Under the pieces are notes generated by a model. The model did no database searches. It worked only from the letters and a program-made list of their open reading frames with translations, and was not told where the DNA came from. 64,000 bases of DNA from Asaia bogorensis (lineage in GTDB: Bacteria > Pseudomonadota > Alphaproteobacteria > Acetobacterales > Acetobacteraceae). The position numbers were made by a program, and so were the translations under genes. The number at the start of each line of letters is the position of its first letter. The first letter of the stretch is position 1. Below are positions 54,166 to 62,819 of this stretch, piece after piece. The stretch is taken from NCBI GenBank assembly GCA_943333505.2, contig CALQTN020000004.1, forward strand, positions 49,406-113,405, written 5' to 3'.

Positions 54166-55017
54166 CCGGGCCTGCACCCGTTCGCGGTGGATGGTATAGA
54201 GCCCGCTCGCGGTGATGATCGCGGCGCCCAGCAAGGTCATCGCATCGGGCAGGGTCGCGAACATCACGAAACCGAAGAGCGTCGCCCAGAGTAGTTGGAC
54301 ATAGCTGAACGGGGCGAGCAGTGCCGCCCCGGCGTGGCGATAGGCCAGTACCATCCAGTATTGCCCGATCGTCGCGACGGCGCCCATGGCGATGTTGAGG
54401 ATCAAATAGCCTGGACTTGGCATCACGAAATTGAACGGCACCAGCACGGTCAACACGCCGAGGCCGACCAGCGCCGTCCACAGCATGGTGACGGCGGGAT
54501 TGTCCTGGCCGGACAGCCGCCGGGTGAGGATCGATGCCACCGACCAGGTTAGCGATGATGCCAGCACCAGGAACGCGGCTGGGTGGAACGTGCTGCCACC
54601 GGGGCGGATCACGATCAACACGCCAACGAACCCGACGGCAATCGCGGTCCAGCGCCGGAACCCGACCACTTCGCCCAGCATCGGCACGGACAAGGCGGTG
54701 ATCAGCAATGGCGAGACAAAGCCGACCGCGGCGGCGTCGGCAATCGGCAGGAACCGAAGTGCTGCGACAAACGCGAGCATCGAGGTCACCATCATCACCC
54801 CGCGCACCAGCTGGGTAACGGGCTTGTTGACCCGCAGGTGCAAATCGCCGCGCCGCAGGCCAACCGCGACCACCATTGCCACCGAGGTGAAGTAGCGGAA
54901 CCAGCCGATCTCGATCACCGGCAATTCGGTGGCGAGGATTTTTGCCATCACATCTGAGATGCAGAAGCACAGCGTGGCGGCGAGTATGAGCAGAATGCCC
55001 TTGGTGGGGTTTTCCAT
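54151..55017 (-). CDS. EamA/DMT family transporter
   Basis: 288 residues, ten hydrophobic helices in two EamA repeats. LAATLCFCISDVMAKILATE and WFRYFTSVAMV start the first repeat; LVLASSLTWSVASILTRRLS starts the second. It moves small metabolites across the inner membrane, often as an exporter. It lies convergent to the HisD-like and SDR genes and divergent from the CoA-transferase genes. Substrate unknown. Confidence 0.88.
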   Translation of the reverse strand: MENPTKGILLILAATLCFCISDVMAKILATELPVIEIGWFRYFTSVAMVVAVGLRRGDLHLRVNKPVTQLVRGVMMVTSMLAFVAALRFLPIADAAAVGFVSPLLITALSVPMLGEVVGFRRWTAIAVGFVGVLIVIRPGGSTFHPAAFLVLASSLTWSVASILTRRLSGQDNPAVTMLWTALVGLGVLTVLVPFNFVMPSPGYLILNIAMGAVATIGQYWMVLAYRHAGAALLAPFSYVQLLWATLFGFVMFATLPDAMTLLGAAIITASGLYTIHRERVQARAREV

Positions 55018-55167
55018 AATGGGCTTGGTCCGGGGGTGAGGGGCGGAGGTAATGCCGCATCGCGGGCGGGCGGCAATTGCCAGCTGAGCGAGGCTGACAT
55101 GCGCGGGGCCTTCACGCCATCGCCAGATCGCGCCAGACTTGCCGCAATCAACCAGGAGGCAGGCGCC

Positions 55168-55917
55168 ATGGCGCAGCGAACCAAAGAAATTATCAGCTTC
55201 GCCGACGCGGTCCGCGACATTCCCGACGGCAGCGTGGTCGCCTTCGGTGGCTTCGCCTATCCCGGGACCCCGTTCAATCTGATCCAGGCGCTGGCCGATC
55301 AGGGCGCCAGGAACCTGACGCTCGTGGCCAACAGCACGGGGGGCGCTGCGCAGCCGCGGCTGCCCGATATCGGCCTGCTCGTCGAACGCGGACAGGTGCG
55401 CAAGGTGATCTGCGCCTTCACGGCGGCGACCAGGGCGTCGGACGTGCTACCGTTCACGAAATACTATGAGTCGGGCGAAGTCGAGGCCGAGCTGGTGCCG
55501 CAAGGCACCCTGGCCGAGCGGCTACGTGCGGCCGGCGCCGGCATTCCGGCCTTCTACACGCCGACCGCTGTCGGCACCGAATTGGCTGAAGGCCGGGAAA
55601 CCAGGATGTTCAATGGCCGTGAATACCTGATCGAGTACGCCCTGCCGGTCGATTACGCCTTCGTTAGCGCCTTTCGCGCCGACACCATGGGCAACCTGCA
55701 ATACCGGCGCAGCCAGCGCAATTTCAATCCGGTGATGGCCATGGCGGCAAAAATGACCATTGCCGAGGTCGAGGAGGATATTCTGCCCGCCGGTGCGATC
55801 GATCCGGACGAGGTCCACACATCGGGCATCTTTGTCCAGCGCGTGGTCAAAATCCCGCCAGCCCCGGACGGCATCTGGCCAGGCAAGCGCGCGGCCCGCG
55901 CAGGAGCAAAATCATGA
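55168..55917 (+). CDS. CoA-transferase subunit A (family I)
   Basis: 249 residues from an ATG with AGGAGG. SFADAVRDIPDGSVVAFGGF and GTPFNLIQALADQGARNLTL open the family, and AELVPQGTLAERLRAAGAGI holds the usual loop. It forms a heteromer with the next gene product; such pairs move CoA between acyl-CoA and a free acid (3-oxoadipate, glutaconate or similar). Substrate unknown. Confidence 0.87.
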   Translation: MAQRTKEIISFADAVRDIPDGSVVAFGGFAYPGTPFNLIQALADQGARNLTLVANSTGGAAQPRLPDIGLLVERGQVRKVICAFTAATRASDVLPFTKYYESGEVEAELVPQGTLAERLRAAGAGIPAFYTPTAVGTELAEGRETRMFNGREYLIEYALPVDYAFVSAFRADTMGNLQYRRSQRNFNPVMAMAAKMTIAEVEEDILPAGAIDPDEVHTSGIFVQRVVKIPPAPDGIWPGKRAARAGAKS

Positions 55918-56606
55918 GCGGCACAACCATCGCCAGCCCCGCGGGCCTCGGCCGCCAGCAGATCGCCGATCGGCTGGCCCAGGCGTTTGAGGATGACTGG
56001 ATCGTCAATCTCGGGGTGGGCATGCCGACTTTGTGTTCCAACACCCCGATCGGCGATCGCGGCATCATCTACCACGCCGAAAACGGGGTGATCGGCTATG
56101 GCGGGGTGTTGCCCGAGGGCGAGGAGGATTTGCATCTGGTCAATGCCGGCGGGCAGCATGTGTCCCTCAATCCCGGCGCCGCCATCGTCAACCATGCCGA
56201 CAGCTTCGCGATTATTCGGAGCGGGCGGATCGATGTCACGGTCCTGGGGATTTACGAGGTTGCCGCGAACGGCGATTTCGCCAACTGGAAGGTCGCCGGC
56301 GCCAAGGGCGGCGGGATTGGTGGGGCGATGGACCTCGCGGCCTGCGCCAAGCGGGTGTTCGTCATCCTTGAACACACGACCCGTGACGGCAAACCGCGAT
56401 TGCTGCGCCAGTGTGCGCTGCCGGTGACGGCGCGGGGCGTGGTGACGCTGGTGGCGACCAATCTCGGGTTGTTCGAGCCCGCCGGCGAGGCGTTCCGGTT
56501 GCGGGAGATCGCGCCGGGGGTGACGGTTGATCAGATCCGGGCGTTGACCGGTGCTGAGGTGATCGTGCCGGCGGATTTGAAGGTGATCCAGGTCTTGGGA
56601 GCATAA
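55914..56606 (+). CDS. CoA-transferase subunit B (family I)
   Basis: 230 residues, ATGA overlap with subunit A. VNLGVGMPTLCSNTPIGDRG and YHAENGVIGYG contain the catalytic Glu in an (S/A)ENG motif. WKVAGAKGGGIGGAMDLAAC is conserved in PcaJ/AtoA-like subunits. Followed by a small tandem repeat and a terminator. Confidence 0.9.
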   Translation: MSGTTIASPAGLGRQQIADRLAQAFEDDWIVNLGVGMPTLCSNTPIGDRGIIYHAENGVIGYGGVLPEGEEDLHLVNAGGQHVSLNPGAAIVNHADSFAIIRSGRIDVTVLGIYEVAANGDFANWKVAGAKGGGIGGAMDLAACAKRVFVILEHTTRDGKPRLLRQCALPVTARGVVTLVATNLGLFEPAGEAFRLREIAPGVTVDQIRALTGAEVIVPADLKVIQVLGA

Positions 56607-56625
56607 AAGGTCTTGGGGGCATAAA

Positions 56626-56653
56626 TTGCCCGCGTATGGGCAAGGTCTTTTTG
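56626..56653 (+). terminator. Weak intrinsic terminator after CoA-transferase genes
   Basis: TTGCCC/GGGCAA stem (56626-56643) followed by GGTCTTTTTG. Just upstream, AGGTCTTGGGAGCATAAA is tandemly repeated with one change (from 56590 and 56608), covering the last codons of subunit B. Confidence 0.55.
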
Positions 56654-56711
56654 TTAAATTAAAGAAATAACAAAATCGATGCCTGTCGGGTGATATAGGG
56701 AGATCAATACC

Positions 56712-57248
56712 ATGGTGGATGCGACGGTTGATGGGGTGACCGGACCGGCTTGGGCGCATGGGATTTACGCAACACTGCGGGCGGCGGGGGTGACCCAGTT
56801 TGCCTATGTGCCCGATGCCGGACATCGGGTGCTTATCGACCGGTCCCTGGCCGATCCGGCGGTGCAATCGGTGGCCCTGACTACCGAGGAGGAAGGCGTG
56901 GCATTGCTGGCCGGCGCCGATCTCGGCGGTGGACGCGGGGTGTTGCTGATGCAGTCCTCCGGCGTTGGCAACTGTATCAACATGCTGTCGCTGACCGCAG
57001 GCGGGCGGTTTCCGTTCCTGACCCTGGTGTCGATGCGTGGCGATTTCGGCGAAGGCAATCCCTGGCAGTTCCCGATGGGCCAGGCGGTGCAAACCGTGCT
57101 GGAGGCGATGCGGGTGATCGTGTTGCGGGCCGACACGCCAGACGACGTCGCCCCGGTGATGGCGGCGGCGACCACGATGGCGTGGGGCTCGGGGGAGGCG
57201 GTGGCGGTGCTGCTCGGCCAGCGCCTTATTGGCGCGAAGACGTTTTAG
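56712..57248 (+). CDS. TPP-dependent decarboxylase, N-terminal (alpha) subunit
   Basis: 178 residues. GIYATLRAAGVTQFAYVPDA and TTEEEGVALLAGADLGGGRG match the pyrimidine-binding half of TPP enzymes, with the activating Glu in the EEEG segment; MQSSGVGNCINMLSLTA follows. Two-subunit decarboxylases of this size are sulfopyruvate decarboxylase (ComD/ComE) and close relatives; phosphonopyruvate decarboxylase is the single-chain relative. It acts with the next gene. Confidence 0.83.
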   Translation: MVDATVDGVTGPAWAHGIYATLRAAGVTQFAYVPDAGHRVLIDRSLADPAVQSVALTTEEEGVALLAGADLGGGRGVLLMQSSGVGNCINMLSLTAGGRFPFLTLVSMRGDFGEGNPWQFPMGQAVQTVLEAMRVIVLRADTPDDVAPVMAAATTMAWGSGEAVAVLLGQRLIGAKTF

Positions 57249-57257
57249 GAGGGGAAC

Positions 57258-57866
57258 ATGGCGCGCATCAACCAAATGCCGGCGGCGAACGTGCCGGCTG
57301 CTATCCTGGACCGGCGCGACGCGGTGCCGGCGCTGATCCAGCGGCCGGAGGATTTTCTCGTGGTCGCGGGCCTGGCCGGCACCGCGCAGGAACTTTGCGC
57401 GATGACCGATGACGGGCCGAATGTGTTCGGCCTTGGCGGCGCGATGGGGGCGGGGCCGATGATGGCGCTCGGCCTCGCGCTGGCGCAGCCGAGCCGCAAG
57501 GTGCTGGGGATTACCGGCGATGGCGAGTTGCTGATGAATATCGGCGCACTTGGCACCATCGCCCTGCTGGCGCCGGCCAATCTGACCATCGTGTGCGTCG
57601 ATAACGGGCATTATGGCGAGACCGGCAACCAGGACAGCCATACCGGGCTCGGGGTGCAACTCGATAAGATCGCCACCGGTTTTGGGTTTGGATCGGTCTG
57701 GACGATCAATAGCTGGGAGGACATGGCGGAGGGGCGACGGCTGCTGAACGAGCTGGGGCTTGCGTTCATCCTGTTGCGGGTCAAGGAGGGGCCGGCGCTG
57801 CGCAAGAAACGCAGTTTGCAGCCGAGTGTGGTGCGCGAACGTTTTCGCGCGGCCCTGCTGGGCTGA
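57258..57866 (+). CDS. TPP-dependent decarboxylase, C-terminal (beta) subunit
   Basis: 202 residues. The TPP motif GDGELLMNIGALGT followed about 25 residues on by VCVDNGHYGETG binds the diphosphate via magnesium. FGLGGAMGAGPMMALGLALA precedes it. It completes the enzyme begun by the upstream gene, nine bases away. Substrate probably a 2-oxo acid such as sulfopyruvate or phosphonopyruvate; the sequence alone does not decide. Confidence 0.85.
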   Translation: MARINQMPAANVPAAILDRRDAVPALIQRPEDFLVVAGLAGTAQELCAMTDDGPNVFGLGGAMGAGPMMALGLALAQPSRKVLGITGDGELLMNIGALGTIALLAPANLTIVCVDNGHYGETGNQDSHTGLGVQLDKIATGFGFGSVWTINSWEDMAEGRRLLNELGLAFILLRVKEGPALRKKRSLQPSVVRERFRAALLG

Positions 57867-57943
57867 TCATGCGGGATTTGCTATCAGAGTGGCAGACTTT
57901 GATCCGGACTTAGAATGTCCGGACGAAAACGGGGGAAATATCG

Positions 57944-59515
57944 ATGAAACGTCGTAGCTTTCTGGCCGCCACCGCCGTTGCCGGCCTGGCACGTCCGGCA
58001 ATCGCACAGGGTAAGAAACCCCTCGTCTTCGTGCCGCAGGGCAACCTTGTTACCATGGACCCGGTCTGGACCACGGCGACGGTGACCCGCAATGCGGCCA
58101 ACATGGTCTATGAAACCCTCTATGGCCGCGACCAGAAGATGAACCCCAAGCTGCAAATGCTGGAAGGCGCGGTGACCGAGGATGACGGCCGCCGCGTTAC
58201 CATGACGTTGCGCGAAGGCCTGTCATTTCACGACGGCGAAAAGGTCCTGGCGCGTGACGCGGTGGCGTCTATCAAGCGCTGGATGAAACGGGATGGCGGC
58301 GGGCAGACCATCGATAGCCGGCTCGATGCGCTCGAGGTCAAGGATGACCGGACATTTGTGTTCCGGCTGAAGAAGCCGTTCGCCGGCCTGCCGATGGCGC
58401 TGTCGAAAACCCAGCAGACCCCGGTTATTATGCCGGAGCGGCTCGCGGCCACCGACCCGTTCAAGCAGGTCCCGGAAACGATCGGCAGCGGCCCGTTCCG
58501 CTACATGGCCAAAGAGTATGTATCGGGCCACCAGGCGGTGTTTACCCGCAACGAAAAATACGTTCCCCGCAATGAACCGATGAGCAATACCTCGGGCGGC
58601 CTGCGCGTGCTGGTTGAACGGGTGGAATGGCGGGTCATTCCCGATGCGGCGACCGCGGCCGGGGCGCTGGCCTCCGGCGAGATCGACTGGGTGGAAGCAC
58701 CCTTGCCCGACCTGCTGCCAATGCTGCGTAAGGCGCCGGGCGTGACCGTCGGCGTGCTCGACGAGGCCGGCTATTACGGCGTGTTGCGGCCGAACTGGTT
58801 GCATGGCGCGACCGCGAATGTTGGCGTCAGGCGGGCGATGATGGCGGCGATTAACCAGGTCGACATCATGACCGCGACGATGGGCGACGATAGGTCGCTG
58901 TTTCGTGCACCGGTGGGGATCTTCATCCCCGGTTCGCCGGGTGAGAACGAGGCCGGGATGGATCTGGTGCGGAAACAGAAATCCATTCCCGAGATTAAGG
59001 CGATGCTGAAGGACGCCGGCTATAATGGCGAAAAGATCGTTCTGTTCCACCCGACTGATCAGGTTTTCTACAATGGCATCGTGGCCGTTGCCGCCGCTGC
59101 CTTCCGGGCGATCGGGCTGAATATCGACCAGCAAAGCGTCGATTGGGGCACGGTGGTTGAACGGCGCAACAGCCGCGAACCGCTCGACAAAGGCGGTTGG
59201 TCGATGTTCCCCGCTGGCTTCCCGGCGGCGGAAAGCGTCGATCCTTTGCTGAGCACCAGTGTGCGCGGCAATGGCGGCAAGGCCTGGTATGGCTGGCCGA
59301 CCGATGAAAAACTGGAGCAACTGCGCGAAACCTGGCTCGACACCACCGATCCGGTTGAACAGAAGAAAATCTGCGAGCAGATGCAGGCGCGGGCGCTCGA
59401 TCAGGTGACCTTGATCCCGGTCGGGCAATATCTGCCGGCGGCGGCCTGGGGCAAAACAATTTCCACCCCGTTGAAGGGCCTGTGCCCGATCTTCTGGGGG
59501 GTGAGCAAAACCTGA
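57944..59515 (+). CDS. Family 5 ABC substrate-binding protein (orphan)
   Basis: 523 residues. The signal MKRRSFLAATAVAGLARPAI ends near 21. GLSFHDGEKVLARDAVASIK and RRAMMAAINQVDIMTATMGD are conserved in the DppA-like family. No permease or ATPase is adjacent, so it must share an importer encoded elsewhere. Its stop shares one base with the start of the deacetylase gene (TGATG). Confidence 0.9.
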   Translation: MKRRSFLAATAVAGLARPAIAQGKKPLVFVPQGNLVTMDPVWTTATVTRNAANMVYETLYGRDQKMNPKLQMLEGAVTEDDGRRVTMTLREGLSFHDGEKVLARDAVASIKRWMKRDGGGQTIDSRLDALEVKDDRTFVFRLKKPFAGLPMALSKTQQTPVIMPERLAATDPFKQVPETIGSGPFRYMAKEYVSGHQAVFTRNEKYVPRNEPMSNTSGGLRVLVERVEWRVIPDAATAAGALASGEIDWVEAPLPDLLPMLRKAPGVTVGVLDEAGYYGVLRPNWLHGATANVGVRRAMMAAINQVDIMTATMGDDRSLFRAPVGIFIPGSPGENEAGMDLVRKQKSIPEIKAMLKDAGYNGEKIVLFHPTDQVFYNGIVAVAAAAFRAIGLNIDQQSVDWGTVVERRNSREPLDKGGWSMFPAGFPAAESVDPLLSTSVRGNGGKAWYGWPTDEKLEQLRETWLDTTDPVEQKKICEQMQARALDQVTLIPVGQYLPAAAWGKTISTPLKGLCPIFWGVSKT

Positions 59516-60438
59516 TGTCTGATTATCCCCGCGATCTGGTCGGCTATGGCCGCACCCCGCCTGACCCGAAATGGCCAAATGGGGCGAAGCTCGCGCTGAA
59601 TATCGTGGTGAATTACGAGGAAGGCGGCGAGGCCAGCGTGCTGCATGGCGATCCGCAAAGCGTGGCGTTCCTGACCGAGCACATCACCACCCCGGTGGTC
59701 GGCGCGCGCAACCTCACGGCTGAAAGCCTGTGGGAATTCGGCAGCCGGGTTGGGTTCTGGCGGCTGTGGCGGGTGCTGTCGTCGCGCGGGCTGGCGGTGA
59801 CCTGCTTTGGCGTCACCATGGCGATGCAGCGTAACCCGGACGCGGTGGCGGCAATGCGCGAGGCGGGGTGGGAAATCGCCACGCATGGCATGCGCTGGAA
59901 CATCAATCCGCCTGCGGATGCAGCCGGGGAACGCGCCGAGATCGAGGCGACGCTCGCGTTGCATGCCGAATTATGCGGCGAGCCCGCGGTTGGCTGGTAC
60001 AACCGATCCAGCGCGCAGACCTACCGGTTGCTCAGCGAGATTGGCGGGATGCTGTATTTTGCCGACAATTATGCCGATGAACTGCCGTTCTGGGCTGATG
60101 TGGCTGGCAAGCCTGAATTGTTCGTGCCCTATACGCTCGAAGCCAACGACATGCGCTTTGCGGTGCCGGGCGGCTTCCCTGATGGCGATGCGTTCTTCAA
60201 TTATCTGCGCGATACCTTCGATGTGCTCTATCGCGACGGCCAGGAAGGGCGGCCGCGGATGATGAGCCTGGGCTTGCATGGGCGGCTGGCCGGGCGGCCT
60301 GGGCGTACCGCGGCGCTGGAGCGGTTTCTGGATTATGTCGGGACGCACCCGGATGTTTGGGTGGCGACGCGGGCGGATATTGCGCGGCATTGGCGGGGTA
60401 ATTTCCCGGCTGCGGGCGTTCTGCGCAGCAAGTGGTAG
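59515..60438 (+). CDS. Polysaccharide deacetylase family protein (PuuE allantoinase-like)
   Basis: 307 residues. YPRDLVGYGRTPPDPKWPNG and NIVVNYEEGGEASVLHGDPQ are nearly diagnostic of the PuuE-type allantoinases, metal-independent NodB-fold hydrolases. EIATHGMRWNINPPADAAGE and GWYNRSSAQTYRLLSEIGGM continue the match, though the usual PuuE RPSxxT-like segment is altered to RSSAQT. It may hydrolyse allantoin or another cyclic amide. Translation is coupled to the orphan binding protein, which may import the substrate. Confidence 0.78.
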   Translation: MSDYPRDLVGYGRTPPDPKWPNGAKLALNIVVNYEEGGEASVLHGDPQSVAFLTEHITTPVVGARNLTAESLWEFGSRVGFWRLWRVLSSRGLAVTCFGVTMAMQRNPDAVAAMREAGWEIATHGMRWNINPPADAAGERAEIEATLALHAELCGEPAVGWYNRSSAQTYRLLSEIGGMLYFADNYADELPFWADVAGKPELFVPYTLEANDMRFAVPGGFPDGDAFFNYLRDTFDVLYRDGQEGRPRMMSLGLHGRLAGRPGRTAALERFLDYVGTHPDVWVATRADIARHWRGNFPAAGVLRSKW

Positions 60439-60501
60439 CCTGGGCTTGGCGAAACCATCTTCAGGGTGGATCATAGCGCCAAGCACATCCCGGAGACCTC
60501 C

Positions 60502-61692
60502 ATGCCCGACATCGCCCAACCGCAACTGCCCTTGGCCCGCCTTGTGGTGCTGGACCTGACGCTGGCCCGCGCCGGCCCGACCTGCGTGCGCCATCTCGCT
60601 GACTGGGGGGCGGATGTGATCCGCATCGAGCCGCCGGCCGCTGGTGGGGAGGATATTGCCGGGGATCGTGACGGCTTCGATTTCCAGAATTTGCATCGTA
60701 ACAAACGCTGCATCAACCTCGATCTGAAATCGCCGGAAGGCCATGCGGCTTTCATGCGGCTGGCGGCCAAGGCCGATGTGATCGTCGAAAATATGCGATC
60801 GGCGGTGAAGTTCCGGCTTAAGGTTGATTACGAAAGCGTGCGCGCGATCAATCCGCGTATTGTCTATGGCAGTATCTCGGGCTTCGGCCAGGACGGGCCT
60901 TACGGAAAGCGGGCGGGGGTTGATCAGATCGCGCAAGGTATGGGCGGGCTGATGTCGATCACCGGATTGCCGGGGCAGGGGCCGGTGCGGGTCGGCATCC
61001 CGATCGCTGACCTTACCGCCGGCAACATGCTGGCGTTCGGCATTATGACCGCGCTGTTCGACCGCGAGAAAACCGGAGTTGGCCGCTGGGTCACCACCAG
61101 CCTGCTCGAAGTGCAGGTGTTCATGCTGGATTTCCAGGCGTCGCGCTGGTTGATGAAGGGTGAAGTTGCACCGCAGGCGGGCAATGATCATCCGACCGGC
61201 ATCCCGACCGGGGTGTTTCCGGCATCGGATGGCTTCATCAATATCGCGGCATCGGGCGGCAGGCTGTGGGTGCGGCTGTGCGAAACCATTGAGCACCCGG
61301 AATGGGCGGAGCATCCGGACTGGAAAACCCAGGCCGGGCGCAGCAAGAACCGTGCGGCGATTAATGCCGCAATTGGGGAAGTTACCAAGCTGAAACCGGC
61401 GGAATATTGGATCGATCTGTTCGAGGAAGCCGGAATTCCGTGCGGCCCGATCAACAGCATCGACAAGGTGTTTGCCGATCCGCAGGTCAAGCATCTCGGG
61501 ATGGCGCAGCCGATTACCCATCCGCGCCTGGGGGAGGAGTTGATTGTTGCATCCCCGGTCAACCAAGTCGGGCTGTCGCGCGCCATCCGCACCGCCACCG
61601 CCGAGGCTGGGCAGCACACTGATGAGGTGCTGGCGAGCGTGGGTTATTCGCCCGCCGAAATCAGTGCGATGCGCGCCAAGGGCGTGGTTTGA
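60502..61692 (+). CDS. CoA-transferase family III (CaiB/BaiF)
   Basis: 396 residues. VLDLTLARAGPTCVRHLADW, NKRCINLDLKSPEGHAAFMR, ADVIVENMR and GFGQDGPYGKRAGVDQIAQG (with the catalytic-region Asp) are the family pattern. GIPCGPINSIDKVFADPQVK closes it. These enzymes transfer CoA between carboxylates such as formyl/oxalyl or carnitine. The stop shares one base with the next ATG. Confidence 0.93.
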   Translation: MPDIAQPQLPLARLVVLDLTLARAGPTCVRHLADWGADVIRIEPPAAGGEDIAGDRDGFDFQNLHRNKRCINLDLKSPEGHAAFMRLAAKADVIVENMRSAVKFRLKVDYESVRAINPRIVYGSISGFGQDGPYGKRAGVDQIAQGMGGLMSITGLPGQGPVRVGIPIADLTAGNMLAFGIMTALFDREKTGVGRWVTTSLLEVQVFMLDFQASRWLMKGEVAPQAGNDHPTGIPTGVFPASDGFINIAASGGRLWVRLCETIEHPEWAEHPDWKTQAGRSKNRAAINAAIGEVTKLKPAEYWIDLFEEAGIPCGPINSIDKVFADPQVKHLGMAQPITHPRLGEELIVASPVNQVGLSRAIRTATAEAGQHTDEVLASVGYSPAEISAMRAKGVV

Positions 61693-62486
61693 TGACCAAG
61701 GCCTATGCCGACGGCAAAATGCTGGCCGAAACCGCGGGCGGCATTGGCTGGATTACCTTCAACCAGCCGGAAAAACGCAACGCGATGTCGGTGGGGATGT
61801 GGACCGGGCTGGAAGATATCCTGAATGATTTCGATGCCGATCCCAGCCTGCGTGTGGTTGTCATGCGCGGCGCGGGCGACAAGGCGTTCGTATCGGGTGC
61901 CGATATCAGCCAGTTCGAATCGCAGCGCGCCAGCGGTAACGCCCAGATTGAGTATGACCGGCTGACCAGCGCCGGCCGTGCGCGATTAGGGGCGTTTGCC
62001 AAGCCGGTGATCGCCTGTATCCAGGGGTTCTGCCTCGGCGGCGGGCTGGGCATCGCCATGCAGGCGGATATGCGGTTCGCCGCATCAGGGTCATCGTTCG
62101 GTATTCCGGCGTCCAAACTCGGCATTGCCTATGGCTACGACATGATCGACCGTCTGGTGAGCCTGGTGGGCCAGGCCCATGCCCGCACGTTGCTGTTCAG
62201 CGGGGACCGGATTGATGCCGTGGAGGCGGAGCGGATCGGCCTGATCAATAAATGCCTGCCGGCCGATGCGCTGATGGCGCATGTCGAGAAACTCGCCGCC
62301 AGCATCGCCGCCAATGCACCGATCTCGGTGGCGACGATGAAGCGCGGGGTGAATGAGGTGATGAAGCGCGACAGCGATAAGCCAGGATACGACGCGCTGG
62401 TGGCGGCGTGCTTCGATAGCGCGGATTATCGCGAGGGGCGGACGGCGTTTATGGAAAAGCGGGTGCCGCGGTGGACGGGGAAGTGA
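61692..62486 (+). CDS. Crotonase family protein without the hydratase glutamates
   Basis: 264 residues of the crotonase fold. AFVSGADISQFE provides the oxyanion-hole Gly. At the first Glu position of enoyl-CoA hydratase the sequence is GGGLGIAM (Gly instead of Glu), and at the second it is FGIPASKLG (Ala instead of Glu), so water addition by the usual mechanism is not expected. Isomerase, hydrolase or lyase activity on a CoA thioester is more likely. It shares one base with the CaiB-like gene and probably uses its product. Confidence 0.85.
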   Translation: MTKAYADGKMLAETAGGIGWITFNQPEKRNAMSVGMWTGLEDILNDFDADPSLRVVVMRGAGDKAFVSGADISQFESQRASGNAQIEYDRLTSAGRARLGAFAKPVIACIQGFCLGGGLGIAMQADMRFAASGSSFGIPASKLGIAYGYDMIDRLVSLVGQAHARTLLFSGDRIDAVEAERIGLINKCLPADALMAHVEKLAASIAANAPISVATMKRGVNEVMKRDSDKPGYDALVAACFDSADYREGRTAFMEKRVPRWTGK

Positions 62487-62492
62487 AGGGAT

Positions 62493-62529
62493 TCTTCTTT
62501 TTGTGAACAAAAAGAAGCAAAAAAACTTT
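62493..62529 (+). repeat. Dispersed T-rich hairpin repeat, copy e
   Basis: CTTCTTTTTGTGAACAAAAAGAAG is a near-perfect palindrome followed by CAAAAAAACTTT. It begins seven bases after the crotonase stop and fits a terminator for that operon. Confidence 0.8.
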
Positions 62530-62594
62530 GCTAATTTGAATCTTCGTGGGGTATGGGCTGGGCGTTGGGACGGTGGATTTTGGGGTGCGTTGGA

Positions 62595-62765
62595 ATGGAC
62601 GAAATTCACAGTGATGTTGATCATGCCGGCGCGATTGCCGAACTCCGACGGCTGTGGGGGGCTGGTCGTGGAACGCAAGCGGGGGTGCGGGTTGATCGGC
62701 TGATGGATTTGGTCGAGGCCTACGAATGCGCGCATCATCCTATCGAATTGCCATCCCCGGAATAG
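62595..62765 (+). pseudogene. Truncated HigA-like antitoxin (N-terminal part only)
   Basis: 56 residues. GAIAELRRLWGAGRGTQAGV, then VDRLMDLVEAYECAHHPIEL, correspond to the N-terminal domain of the HigA antitoxin group (usual pattern: AxxEIxxLxxAxxGTxxxDxLxxLVxLIEAYExxHxPI). The gene stops where the helix-turn-helix domain should begin. Probably a remnant; a short functional protein cannot be excluded. No toxin gene precedes it. Confidence 0.6.
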
Positions 62766-62819
62766 ATGTCTGGCCGTGAAGGTGCTGATTGCCGCGGCTG
62801 ACGCAGTATGGAGACGATG

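Noticed and set aside
55653..57659. 668-codon minus-strand open frame across the CoA-transferase and TPP genes
   Set aside because: It lies opposite three well-identified genes, is His/Arg/Pro-rich and matches no fold; a GC-rich antisense frame.
59971..61617. 548-codon minus-strand open frame
   Set aside because: It is antisense to the deacetylase and CaiB-type genes with the same artefact composition.
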